A DNA stretch of 64,000 bases, taken from positions 2,799,677 through 2,863,676 of the forward strand of contig NZ_HG428741.1 of assembly GCF_000380245.2 (NCBI RefSeq). The letters are read 5' to 3'. The notes under the pieces were generated by a model. The model searched no databases, had not been told where the DNA came from, and was given only the letters and a program-made list of their open reading frames with translations. The translations under genes and the position numbers were made by a program. Origin of the DNA: Bacillus massiliigorillae. GTDB lineage: Bacteria > Bacillota > Bacilli > Bacillales > DSM-1321. Shown here piece after piece: positions 1 to 8,002 of the stretch; the first letter of the stretch is position 1; the number at the start of each line of letters is the position of its first letter.

Positions 1-74
1 AATTCAAAGTCAACACCCGTCAACACTTGGTTCGTACCAAATGCTTTATGAATATCTTTCATTGTAATTTTCAT
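1..74 (-). CDS. rbsA: Ribose ABC transporter ATP-binding protein, 5' end only
   Basis: The first 24 codons of a minus-strand gene run off the left edge of the window. The start is the ATG at 74..72, preceded by a purine-rich AAGGCGGT ribosome site. The visible protein begins MKITMKDIHKAFGTNQVL, the usual N-terminus of sugar ABC ATPases, where the ligand binds before Walker A. It starts 14 bases after the rbsD stop, in the order rbsR-rbsK-rbsD-rbsA known from Bacillus ribose operons. The ATPase would energise ribose import with RbsC and RbsB, which lie outside the window. Identification rests on this short stretch and on context. Confidence 0.85.
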   Translation of the reverse strand, partial: MKITMKDIHKAFGTNQVLTGVDFE

Positions 75-88
75 AGAAGCACCGCCTT

Positions 89-484
89 TTAGAAGAATAC
101 ACCCGCCTGTAGAATACAATTCGCATAAGGTGTGATTTCACCTGTTCGAATAACCGCCTTCGCTTGCTTTGTCTTTGTTTTAAACTCTTCATGACTTATA
201 TACTCAACTGGAGTGTCACCAAACTTTTCCTTCATATATTGATGAACTGGTTCATTCATCGCTTTTATTTCTTCAGCAAGAATGATTTTCTCAATAACCA
301 TATCATCTGCTACTGCTGAAACTGTCACCTCATAGCTTGGAAAGCCAGGTGTTAACGCTAAATCGATTTTTTGAACACCATCAGGAATCGGTAATCCTAC
401 ATCCCCAATGACGATTAAATCTGTATGACCAAAGTCAGCTAACACTTTTGCAATATGACTATTTAAAATGCCTTGTTTCTTCAT
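89..484 (-). CDS. rbsD: D-ribose pyranase
   Basis: The 131-residue product has the family's usual length. RbsD interconverts the pyranose and furanose forms of D-ribose in the cytosol, so that ribokinase receives the furanose. The catalytic histidine is visible at residue 20 in the FGHTD motif, and the N-terminal MKKQGILNSHI is characteristic of the family. The start ATG overlaps the rbsK stop by four bases (ATGA), so the two are translationally coupled. rbsA follows after 14 bases. The neighbours (ribokinase and LacI regulator upstream, ribose ATPase downstream) make the assignment secure. Confidence 0.97.
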   Translation of the reverse strand: MKKQGILNSHIAKVLADFGHTDLIVIGDVGLPIPDGVQKIDLALTPGFPSYEVTVSAVADDMVIEKIILAEEIKAMNEPVHQYMKEKFGDTPVEYISHEEFKTKTKQAKAVIRTGEITPYANCILQAGVFF

Positions 485-1362
485 ACAAGTTGTTCCTCCA
501 CTTCTTTACGATATGGCATGCCACCTTGGGCACCGAATTTTGTTACCGATAAAGATGCAGCACGATTTGCAAAACGTAAGCTGTCGTCATATGATTTTCC
601 TTCAGCGATGGCAACAGCGAATGCAGCATTAAATGTGTCGCCTGCTCCCGTTGTATCTACAGCTTCAACTACATATGTTGGCACGACAACTTCTTCGCTT
701 CCATTAAAGTAACGTACACCATTCTTTCCTTCTGTAATAAATACTTTCTTCGGATGTAATCGTAATGCTTCACTTACATGTAATCCTTTAAATAAAAGAG
801 AAGCTTCATGTTCATTTGGCGTAATATAACTTGCTCTTTCGATAATTTCTTCTTCAATCTCACGTGCAGGTGCTGGGTTAAGTAATAATGGTACATTATA
901 TTGCTCACACACAACGCTAACGTAAGCAACGGTTTCTAATGGGATTTCTTGCTGAATCATTACTATATCAGCTTGTTTAATGATTTCTAGTGCATTGTTC
1001 ACATATTCAGGTGTTACATGATCATTTGCACCTTTTACAACAATGATGGAGTTATCACCTTCTGCTAAAATGATATGTGCAGTACCTGTTGCTTTATCTG
1101 TAACCGGTTTCACATAGTCTATATTAACACCATTCTCTTTAAAATTGTGTAGAATAGCTTTTCCATAGTGATCATCACCAACACAACCAATCATATATAC
1201 CTCTGCTCCTAAACGAGCTGCTGCAACAGCTTGGTTCGCACCTTTACCTCCTGGAACAGTCTTAAAGCTTTCACCAAGTACTGTTTCACCTGCTCCTGGA
1301 CGAACAGAAGATGTTACTACTAAATCCATTGAAGAACTACCAATCACTACTACTTTAACCAT
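481..1362 (-). CDS. rbsK: Ribokinase
   Basis: This PfkB-family sugar kinase of 293 residues phosphorylates D-ribose at O-5 with ATP. The N-terminal PfkB signature GGKGAN is at about residues 38-43, and the C-terminal DTTGAGDTF motif, with the catalytic aspartate and anion hole, is at about 236-244. I chose the ATG at 1362 rather than the upstream TTG at 1368, because the AAAGGTG ribosome site is seven bases from the ATG but almost touches the TTG. The gene overlaps the end of rbsR by 8 bases and the start of rbsD by 4, so it is the middle of a tightly packed operon. Confidence 0.96.
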   Translation of the reverse strand: MVKVVVIGSSSMDLVVTSSVRPGAGETVLGESFKTVPGGKGANQAVAAARLGAEVYMIGCVGDDHYGKAILHNFKENGVNIDYVKPVTDKATGTAHIILAEGDNSIIVVKGANDHVTPEYVNNALEIIKQADIVMIQQEIPLETVAYVSVVCEQYNVPLLLNPAPAREIEEEIIERASYITPNEHEASLLFKGLHVSEALRLHPKKVFITEGKNGVRYFNGSEEVVVPTYVVEAVDTTGAGDTFNAAFAVAIAEGKSYDDSLRFANRAASLSVTKFGAQGGMPYRKEVEEQLV

Positions 1363-2344
1363 TATCAATCACCTTTCTGGTTGTATGTCTTTCAATAAAG
1401 GCTACAGGTAAACAAATACTTTGCTTCTCTACCTGTCGTTTCTGAATTAATTGAATCAATAATGCCGCTGCTGTTTTTCCCATTTCATACGCTGGTTGGC
1501 GGATGGTCGATAGTGATGGAAAAACAAATTGGCTTAATGGAATATCGTCAAACCCTATTATTTGTAACTCATCAGGAATTTTCTTTCCTAATTGTAGTGC
1601 TTCATGTAATACAGCAGTTGCTGTCATATCATTACTTGCGATTATGCCATCCGTATTTGGGTATTTAGTGAAAAGCTCTTTCGCCCAAACTTGCGCCTCT
1701 TGAAAAGAAAACGATGTAGTCGACATGACGTTAAAATCCACATCCGATTGAGATAACACTTCAATAGAACCTTGAAAACGTTCTTGTGCTGGCTCAACAT
1801 GTGCAGGTCCTTTTAATATTGTAATTTGTTTACTATTACGTTTAATTAGCTCTTTGGCGGCTATTCGGCCACCTTCTCTACCATCAGCATAAACGGAATA
1901 TTCTTGTTTAGAACCACGATCTAGGAATACAGTTGGAATTTCTAAATCTTGATAATTTGCTTTTCCCGCTACATTCGTAGCAGAGATGAAACCCACAACA
2001 TTATTCTTCACGAAGGTTTGAATGTATTCTTGTTCTTTCTCTGGCTTTTCATCACTGTTCCCAAATAACAAATGAAAGCCGTGTTTCTGAATTTCATCCT
2101 CTACTCCGCGAGCTAGTTCGGGAAAGAATGGGTTCGTGATGTCTGGCAGAAGCAATCCAATTAATCGCGATTCCTTTTTAAATAAAGAACGTGCTACTTC
2201 ATTTGGGCTATAATCTAATTCTTGAATTGCTAACTCTACTTTTTTACGAGTATCTTCATGTACATAACCAGTTTCATTCAAAACTCGTGATACTGTCGCA
2301 ACCGATACACCCGCAGCTTTCGCAACATCTCTTATAGTAGCCAT
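1355..2344 (-). CDS. rbsR: LacI-family ribose operon repressor
   Basis: This 329-residue LacI/GalR repressor has an N-terminal helix-turn-helix (TIRDVAKAAGVSVATVSRVL, about residues 3-22) and a hinge with YSPNEVARSL. A periplasmic-binding-protein-like effector domain follows from about residue 60, with GLLLPDITNPFF and the C-terminal STIRQPAYEMG. It is the first gene of rbsRKDA and probably represses the operon in the absence of ribose or its phosphate. A palindromic operator overlapping a cre consensus lies 31 bases upstream of the start. The start ATG is the only reasonable one, since the family begins M-A-T-I-K/R-D-V-A. Confidence 0.95.
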   Translation of the reverse strand: MATIRDVAKAAGVSVATVSRVLNETGYVHEDTRKKVELAIQELDYSPNEVARSLFKKESRLIGLLLPDITNPFFPELARGVEDEIQKHGFHLLFGNSDEKPEKEQEYIQTFVKNNVVGFISATNVAGKANYQDLEIPTVFLDRGSKQEYSVYADGREGGRIAAKELIKRNSKQITILKGPAHVEPAQERFQGSIEVLSQSDVDFNVMSTTSFSFQEAQVWAKELFTKYPNTDGIIASNDMTATAVLHEALQLGKKIPDELQIIGFDDIPLSQFVFPSLSTIRQPAYEMGKTAAALLIQLIQKRQVEKQSICLPVAFIERHTTRKVIDNG

Positions 2345-2374
2345 TTGAACATCACCATCCTTTCTAAATAAGTT

Positions 2375-2389
2375 ATGTAACCGTTTACA
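2375..2389 (+). promoter_or_regulatory. cre-like / LacI-type operator upstream of rbsR
   Basis: The sequence ATGTAACCGTTTACA matches the Bacillus CcpA cre consensus (WTGNAANCGNWNNCA) at every defined position and is also a near-palindrome around a central CG, the shape bound by LacI-family proteins. It is 31 bases before the rbsR start. It could serve CcpA catabolite repression, RbsR autoregulation, or both. The assignment rests on consensus match and position only. Confidence 0.7.
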
Positions 2390-2548
2390 CGATTAATTTA
2401 ACACATTTATTTTAGGATAGCAATAACTATTTTTCTAAAAAAGTAGTTTGATTGATGAAACACACCCTTCAATCTTTCTTTAACTAAATTACCGATATAA
2501 TTCAAATACACGTTCTAACGGTTCATAAAGATCCATTAAATTATAGGT

Positions 2549-2583
2549 AAAAACAAAAAAGATGTAACCATAACGGCCACATC
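2549..2583 (-). terminator. Intrinsic terminator
   Basis: On the minus strand a 9 bp stem (GATGTGGCC pairing with GGTTACATC through two G-U pairs) with a 5-base loop is followed by TTTTTTG. It sits 12 bases beyond the stop of the MmcQ/YjbR gene and ends its transcript. Confidence 0.8.
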
Positions 2584-2594
2584 TCATTACATTC

Positions 2595-2966
2595 CTATTC
2601 TTCTAAACCGGTTTTCACTTTTTTCGGTAATGCTTTGTAGACTAAATCGTAAGAATCCTTCAAGCATGCTAGAATAAATTCCTTTGGAACATCACTATGT
2701 TCTAACTTAATAGAAATCCAATGCGTTTTGTTCATATAATAGCCAGGTGTGATACTACTATACATATTTTGATATTCTTCATTTTTCTCTGGAAGACATT
2801 TTATCGTAATAATCTCATCGCCTTCTTTATTATGGCCCAGCATACCAAACATTTTATCGGCAACTAAGAAACGGTCCGCTTCCCACTCAGCTTTCCATTC
2901 ACAAATAGCCCCTTTATACGGGTGAATACTTTCTACGATCCAACTATATTTTTCGGGTAGTTTCAT
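2595..2966 (-). CDS. MmcQ/YjbR family protein
   Basis: The 123-residue cytosolic protein belongs to the MmcQ/YjbR family (older name DUF419), which has a CyaY-like or double-wing DNA-binding fold of uncertain role. The diagnostic stretch PGYYMNKTHWISI is at about residues 76-88, and GMLGHN and TIKCLPEK lie before it. Length is normal for the family. The gene appears monocistronic: it lies 229 bases beyond the cre-like site, and a terminator follows immediately. No function can be assigned beyond the family. Confidence 0.88.
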   Translation of the reverse strand: MKLPEKYSWIVESIHPYKGAICEWKAEWEADRFLVADKMFGMLGHNKEGDEIITIKCLPEKNEEYQNMYSSITPGYYMNKTHWISIKLEHSDVPKEFILACLKDSYDLVYKALPKKVKTGLEE

Positions 2967-3013
2967 GGCTTTTACCTCTTTCTAAATCGTATGTTATGTA
3001 TTACCAAAACGTA

Positions 3014-3059
3014 AAGGGCGTTCGAAAAGTGAATTCCAATCACTCTTCGGACAGCCCTT
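3014..3059 (-). terminator. Terminator hairpin (dispersed family, copy 1)
   Basis: A long imperfect stem (AAGGGCGTTCGAAAAGTGA against TCACTCTTCGGACAGCCCTT) sits 16 bases beyond the aldo/keto reductase stop. The U-tract is weak. The same GGGC-NGTCC-AAAAGTGA core recurs at seven other gene ends in this window. Confidence 0.75.
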
Positions 3060-3074
3060 ATACAAAAATATGCT

Positions 3075-3905
3075 TTAAAAATCAAAATTGTCTGGATCGG
3101 CACCAGTACGCTCATTACGATTGAGAGAATCAATTACTTGCATGTCTGCATCAGTCAACTCAAAATCATAAATCGTAGCATTTTCAATTATCCGATGCTC
3201 TTTCGTAGACTTTGGAATTGTAATAATATCACTTTGTAAATCCCAACGCAAAATAATTTGAGCAACAGTTTTATTATGCTTCTTTGCTAACTCTGCCAAT
3301 TTAGAATCGTCTAGTAAACGACCTCTACCTAGCGGTGACCAAGCTTCGACTTTAATATCCTTAGAAGCACAATATGCACGCAGTTCCACTTGTGAAAGAT
3401 AAGGATGTAATTCAACTTGATTCACCATCGGGCAAATTTCTGCTTCTTCTAACAAATCTTCTAGATGGTGAATGTGAAAATTACATACACCAATGGCTTT
3501 AGCTCGACCTTCACGATAAATCTTCTCTAGAGCTTTCCATGTTTCTTTATATTTACCTTTAACAGGCCAGTGAACTAAGTATAAATCCACATAATCTAGA
3601 TTTAATTTCTTCAAGCTCTTCTCAAATGCCGCTAATGTTTCTTCATACCCTTGATTATCATTCCACACTTTCGTTGTGATGAACAAATCTTCTCTTGGAA
3701 TATCAATTTCTTTGATTGCTTGTCCTACACCATCTTCATTTTTGTAGAAAGCCGCTGTATCAATTGCACGGTAACCAGCTTTCACTGCGTACTTTATTGA
3801 ATTAATCACTTCACTACCATCTTCTACTTTGTACACACCTAATCCGAATTTAGGCATTTTCACACCATTATGTAAGGTCACCGTATCTTGCAAATTTGTA
3901 ATCAT
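3075..3905 (-). CDS. Aldo/keto reductase (copy 2 of a tandem pair)
   Basis: The 276-residue NADPH-dependent aldo/keto reductase forms a TIM barrel and reduces aldehydes such as methylglyoxal in related Bacillus enzymes (YvgN/YtbE group). Catalytic tetrad residues can be seen: Asp in AIDTAAFY, Tyr in the same motif, Lys in ITTKVWN and His in LVHWP. The nucleotide-binding IPKSTKEHRI motif is near the C-terminus. I chose the ATG at 3905, which has GGAGG seven bases upstream, over the TTG at 3908. It lies 45 bases downstream of a closely related reductase in the same direction, so the pair looks like a tandem duplication. The physiological substrate is unknown. Confidence 0.93.
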   Translation of the reverse strand: MITNLQDTVTLHNGVKMPKFGLGVYKVEDGSEVINSIKYAVKAGYRAIDTAAFYKNEDGVGQAIKEIDIPREDLFITTKVWNDNQGYEETLAAFEKSLKKLNLDYVDLYLVHWPVKGKYKETWKALEKIYREGRAKAIGVCNFHIHHLEDLLEEAEICPMVNQVELHPYLSQVELRAYCASKDIKVEAWSPLGRGRLLDDSKLAELAKKHNKTVAQIILRWDLQSDIITIPKSTKEHRIIENATIYDFELTDADMQVIDSLNRNERTGADPDNFDF

Positions 3906-3950
3906 CAAAACGCCTCCTGTTATCTCGATGTTCTTTCCTCTTACTAATTA

Positions 3951-4781
3951 TCAGAAATTAAAATTATCTGGATTAGCACCAAAACGCTCATTTGCGTTTA
4001 ATGCATTAATAATTCTCATATCTTCTGCGCTCAATTCAAAATCAAAAATGTCCGCATTTTCAATAATACGCTGTTCATGAATAGATTTAGGTATTGTAAT
4101 AATACTCTGCTGTAAATCCCAACGTAAAATAATTTGTGCAATTGTTTTATTATGCTTACTTGCGATAGTTTGCAAGGTAGGATGCTTAAGAAGCTTACCA
4201 CTTCCAAGTGGGGAATACGCTTCAACTTTTATTCCTTTCGCCTCACAATATTCTCGTATTTCTAATTGTGATAGTAGTGGATGTAATTCAATTTGGTTTA
4301 CCATCGGCACAATTTCTGCTTCTTCTAATAAATTCTCTAAGTGATGAACATGAAAGTTACAAACACCGATAGCACGCGCTTTACCATCTCGATAGATTTT
4401 CTCTAGTGCTCGCCAAGTATCATTATATTTATCTGCAACTGGCCAATGAATCAAGTACAAGTCCACATAATCTAGATCAAGCTTTTGTAAACTTTTATCT
4501 AAGGCATCGAGCGTAGTTTCATAGCCTTGATGTGCATTCCACACTTTTGTTGTAATGAACAAATCTTCTCTTGCAATACCACTTTCCCTAATGGCTGCTC
4601 CAACACCAACTTCATTCCGGTAAATAGCCGCTGTATCAATCGATTTATATCCTGCTTGAATCGCACTCTTTACCGCATGAATAACTTCATTGCCATCTTC
4701 CACTTGCCACACACCTAAACCAAACATCGGCATCTCTACACCATTATGCAAAGTAATTGTATCTTGTAAACTCTTAATCAT
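3951..4781 (-). CDS. Aldo/keto reductase (copy 1 of a tandem pair)
   Basis: This 276-residue paralogue of the next gene downstream has the same length and the same ending, NPDNFNF against DPDNFDF. The tetrad motifs SIDTAAIYRNE, ITTKVWNAH and LIHWPV are intact, and IPKSIHEQRII forms the NADPH pocket. The ribosome site GGAGG is seven bases before the ATG. It is expected to reduce short aldehydes or ketones in the cytosol. Divergence is spread along the protein, so the duplication is not recent. It probably shares a transcript with its neighbour, since no terminator lies between them. Confidence 0.93.
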   Translation of the reverse strand: MIKSLQDTITLHNGVEMPMFGLGVWQVEDGNEVIHAVKSAIQAGYKSIDTAAIYRNEVGVGAAIRESGIAREDLFITTKVWNAHQGYETTLDALDKSLQKLDLDYVDLYLIHWPVADKYNDTWRALEKIYRDGKARAIGVCNFHVHHLENLLEEAEIVPMVNQIELHPLLSQLEIREYCEAKGIKVEAYSPLGSGKLLKHPTLQTIASKHNKTIAQIILRWDLQQSIITIPKSIHEQRIIENADIFDFELSAEDMRIINALNANERFGANPDNFNF

Positions 4782-4828
4782 TGAAAAACCTCCAGTTAAT
4801 TCTATTTAAAGATTTTTTAATATATTAA

Positions 4829-5278
4829 TTAAGACACTGCTTTCCCCTGTAATTCACGACCTATGGATTGTACTAATTCTTTTGTTGTTTGTGGAACAGA
4901 CGTTTTTAGCACATTATTAACCATTGCTCCCATAAAACCACCTGATGATATATCAAGACTACCTGTTAAAACCGTATGTTCCTGATCAAGACCTTTCACT
5001 TCAAAATATCCTGACCCTTCAAAATTATCATTTATACCCTCTAAATCAAACGTAATCATTAGTTCCTCTACTCGAATGATTCTATCTAATTTCAAACTTA
5101 CTTTCTTTTTCATAAAACCAAAATCACCTAAGAACTCCCATGTTGCTTCTTGCTCGTCTACATGCTCATGTGCTATATAGCCAGGCATAAGTGGTGCCCA
5201 GTTATTTAAATCACTAACAAACTCCCATACTTTATGTTTTGGTATATGTAACTCCACAGCATGATTACTACTCGGCAT
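4829..5278 (-). CDS. SRPBCC (CoxG-like) family protein
   Basis: The 149-residue protein has the START/Bet v1-type helix-grip fold signature of CoxG-like SRPBCC proteins: an N-terminal strand with HIPKHKVWEFVSDLNNWAPLMPG, central strands with FEGSGYFEVKG and LTGSLDISSGG, and a long C-terminal helix ending with QSIGRELQGKA. Such proteins bind hydrophobic ligands or act as membrane-associated accessory factors. No carbon monoxide dehydrogenase gene is nearby, so the CoxG name is structural only. The ribosome site (GGGGAAAATAA) is weak. It lies upstream of the reductase pair on the same strand and could be cotranscribed. Confidence 0.75.
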   Translation of the reverse strand: MPSSNHAVELHIPKHKVWEFVSDLNNWAPLMPGYIAHEHVDEQEATWEFLGDFGFMKKKVSLKLDRIIRVEELMITFDLEGINDNFEGSGYFEVKGLDQEHTVLTGSLDISSGGFMGAMVNNVLKTSVPQTTKELVQSIGRELQGKAVS

Positions 5279-5417
5279 TTATTTTCCCCACTTTCGCAAT
5301 TAAAAACTTCCTATATCCTACTTTTCGATTTCTTTAGAGCTTTTTCCTGCTTTTTAAAATTCATGAATTATAATGTTTAATTGAGTTTGTGGGGTTTTAC
5401 CAAAATCAAAACCGTAA

Positions 5418-5462
5418 AAGAGCTGTCCCAAATGTAATTGAAAATCACTTTTGGAACAGCCC
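5418..5462 (-). terminator. Terminator hairpin (dispersed family, copy 2)
   Basis: The arms GGCTGTTCCAAAAGTGATT and AATTACATTTGGGACAGCT pair 16 bases beyond the stop of the NAD(P)H-hydrate repair gene. It belongs to the same recurring family as copy 1. Confidence 0.75.
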
Positions 5463-5477
5463 CCTGCAAATCAAGAT

Positions 5478-6914
5478 TTATTTTTCAAATTCATTCAATA
5501 CATGTGGTAAACATGAGCTAATATCACTTGCCAACATAGACGCTTGAGCTCTTGATTGATTCCAATAATCTGCACATGCACCATGTAAATAGACTGCATT
5601 ACAAACCGCTGCACGAATATTTTGATAGGACGTTACACTTGCTAAGAGCATGCCTGTTAATGTGTCACCCGTTCCCCCCTTTGAAAGCCCTGTGTTACCA
5701 GTGCGATTCACAAAAGTTTCTCCATCCGGAAAGGCAATAATCGTGTTACGTCCCTTTAAAACAACAATTAAATCGTTTTTTGCAGCATATTCCGATGCTA
5801 ACTGAAGACGATTTTTTTGTACTTCCCTCACTGTTAAGCCAGTCATCCTACTAAATTCACCTGGATGTGGGGTTACAATCGTCGGCGCTTTCCTTGTTGG
5901 ATACGCTCGTTCATGTAAAGCGCCTGCATCAAGAATGAGCGGTAAGTCGCTCGCAAACAATACGTTCAAAGCGGTTTCTAATACATTATTCTCAACAAGA
6001 CCTGGACCAATGGCAATTGCTTTAACATTAGATGGGATGTCTCCCGCCGCCACTTTCATTAAACCATCAGACCAATATGTACACTCTGGAACAGCATGAG
6101 CAATAATACTAGACGCATGAGTTGTAGTTCCAACCATAAGTTTACCTATTCCCATGCGCATAGCACCTACGCTTGCTAATAATGCACTTCCAGGCATTTC
6201 ATCATTACCTGCCATTAACAATCCCGTTCCATATGTGCCTTTATTAGATGAAGCCTTTCTTTGTAGAAAAGTTGCTTGAACATCTTCTTTCATTAGAACT
6301 TTCCATTTTGAATCATGGGATAGACCGATATCAAGTGCCTGTTTCTCACCATAATAATCAATACTACCTTCTTGAAAGGCCGATGGTTTAAATCCGTGTA
6401 AACAATATGTAATATCTGCTTTAATAGCAGTATCCAATTCACCTGAATTCGCTAACACCCCCGTAGGCATATCAATCGCTACTCGAAACGCATCTTGTTC
6501 ATTAATCCACCGAATAAGCTCTAGCATATTTTCAGGGAGAGGTAGCCGAGTTCCTACTCCAAAAATCCCATCAACAATCACATCATAATGACCACACATT
6601 TCTGATGTCTCATAGCCACAGTTACGAAAAAAATGTAAATGCTTTCCGGCTGTCTCTGTGGATGATTCACCAAATGGAAAAACAAGCTCCACACGATAAC
6701 CATTGTTCTTCAAATAGCGAGCGAGCACAATAGCGTCGCCCCCATTATTACCACGACCAGCTAGAAGCAAAATCCTCTGTTTCTTAGTCAACTTTGATTG
6801 CAAAGCGATAAAAAGGGATCGTCCAGCATTCTCCATTAATGTGAACGTATCCATACCATACGTCTCTGCACGTTGATCCACTATTTTAATGTCTTCGCCA
6901 CGATAAATATACAT
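5478..6914 (-). CDS. nnr: Bifunctional NAD(P)H-hydrate epimerase / ADP-dependent dehydratase
   Basis: This 478-residue fusion repairs damaged NADH and NADPH hydrates. The N-terminal YjeF_N domain (about 1-210) is the epimerase, with LMENAGRSL and the GRGNNGGDA phosphate-binding loop. The C-terminal carbohydrate-kinase-like domain (about 225-478) is the dehydratase, with VTPHPGEFSRMTG, VLKGRNT and the nucleotide-binding GGTGDTLTGM motif at about 413-422. Length is slightly below that of the E. coli homologue. An AGAGGTG site precedes the ATG. It is followed by a family hairpin terminator and seems monocistronic. Confidence 0.95.
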   Translation of the reverse strand: MYIYRGEDIKIVDQRAETYGMDTFTLMENAGRSLFIALQSKLTKKQRILLLAGRGNNGGDAIVLARYLKNNGYRVELVFPFGESSTETAGKHLHFFRNCGYETSEMCGHYDVIVDGIFGVGTRLPLPENMLELIRWINEQDAFRVAIDMPTGVLANSGELDTAIKADITYCLHGFKPSAFQEGSIDYYGEKQALDIGLSHDSKWKVLMKEDVQATFLQRKASSNKGTYGTGLLMAGNDEMPGSALLASVGAMRMGIGKLMVGTTTHASSIIAHAVPECTYWSDGLMKVAAGDIPSNVKAIAIGPGLVENNVLETALNVLFASDLPLILDAGALHERAYPTRKAPTIVTPHPGEFSRMTGLTVREVQKNRLQLASEYAAKNDLIVVLKGRNTIIAFPDGETFVNRTGNTGLSKGGTGDTLTGMLLASVTSYQNIRAAVCNAVYLHGACADYWNQSRAQASMLASDISSCLPHVLNEFEK

Positions 6915-7014
6915 TAAGACACACCTCTATTTATTTATTCCTACTATAAAAACTACCCACTTCCACGCTTGTAAAACATTTATAGAAATAGTGCAATAAG
7001 CAGATATGGTCCAT

Positions 7015-7833
7015 TTACCTTCCACCTCTATACATCGCATACGAATAACGCTCCGTCTCTTCCTTACTCCTTTCTTCAAAAGCAGAATATGAATTCCGAA
7101 TAGAAATCGCATATACCTCCAAAGCAGCACCTACAACCTGAATCCAAGCACCTGCTACAATTAGTATTTCTCCAGCTTCTTCTTTATCTTGTAACAAGTA
7201 TATTTGACCAATTGCATCAAGTGTTGAACCAATTGCTATTAAACTATTTCCCGTAATCAATGTCTCCTGCATAATAAAAGGAGGCAATCCAGAATTTCCT
7301 ACTGCTTCTAAGTAGGCACCATAAGCCTGCACTCCACTACCAAGCGCATTTAAGCTTTCTCCTTCTTCTTCTTCACCTTGAATTTCAATTTGAGTAGCAA
7401 CTGCATTTGTAGTGTTACCTACTGCTTGTAACCAACATCCAACACTACCTGTTAAATATGGAGGGAGTCGCTCAACTTCATATACTTTGGCAAGCCCAAT
7501 CGCTTGCAAAGAATTTCCAAACGCCTCTACAGCACTTCCTGTTACAACTGCTGGTTTACCCTCTTCCGTTTCTTGAACAAAATCTTTTGTCTCCCCTAAT
7601 GCGGTTATGATTGTACCTGCTAGAACAAACCATCCTCCCGATAATTCTAGATTTTCACCATTTTCTTTATAAATTCTATCCCATGCCTCTTGTTCCTTCT
7701 CCCGCTCTTCTTTAAATTTCTCTTCAAGCTCTTTCATATGCTCTTGATGCTTCTCATCTTCGTTCGTATTTACTGCTTCCATTACCACATACTTCACCGC
7801 CGCATCATTCATTGATGTTAGTATCATATTCAA
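7015..7833 (-). CDS. Repetitive Gly/Ala-rich protein of unknown function
   Basis: The 272-residue product begins with a charged coiled-coil-like stretch (about 25-55, rich in E, K and R). It then carries about seven degenerate units of roughly 25 residues ending in A-x-G, such as LSGGWFVLAGTIITALG, AFGNSLQAIG, GCWLQAVGN, GVQAYGAYLEAVGN and GNSLIAIGSTLDAIG. The units alternate glycine turns with amphipathic helices. I believe similar repeat proteins occur in the B. cereus group (possibly the DUF6944 family) without a known role. No signal peptide is visible. The true start is unclear: the TTG at 7833, the ATG at 7812 and the ATG at 7782 all lack a strong ribosome site. Confidence 0.7.
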   Translation of the reverse strand: MNMILTSMNDAAVKYVVMEAVNTNEDEKHQEHMKELEEKFKEEREKEQEAWDRIYKENGENLELSGGWFVLAGTIITALGETKDFVQETEEGKPAVVTGSAVEAFGNSLQAIGLAKVYEVERLPPYLTGSVGCWLQAVGNTTNAVATQIEIQGEEEEGESLNALGSGVQAYGAYLEAVGNSGLPPFIMQETLITGNSLIAIGSTLDAIGQIYLLQDKEEAGEILIVAGAWIQVVGAALEVYAISIRNSYSAFEERSKEETERYSYAMYRGGR

Positions 7834-8002
7834 CTAAAACAAGGAGATTTACAATATTCTCATAGGCAATCGTCCAATTTCTTCTATAAGAAACTTAAAT
7901 ATTTAGAAACTTATTGCTTTTCCTTTCGTAAACAAGTGAAGAATGAATTACAATAGGAAGGTATTGATTTTTTTAGTTAACAAGGAGAGGGAGAAAACAA
8001 TC

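Noticed and set aside
473..712. Plus-strand ORF of 79 codons
   Set aside because: It is the antisense of rbsK with no ribosome site; the minus-strand frame is clearly the gene.
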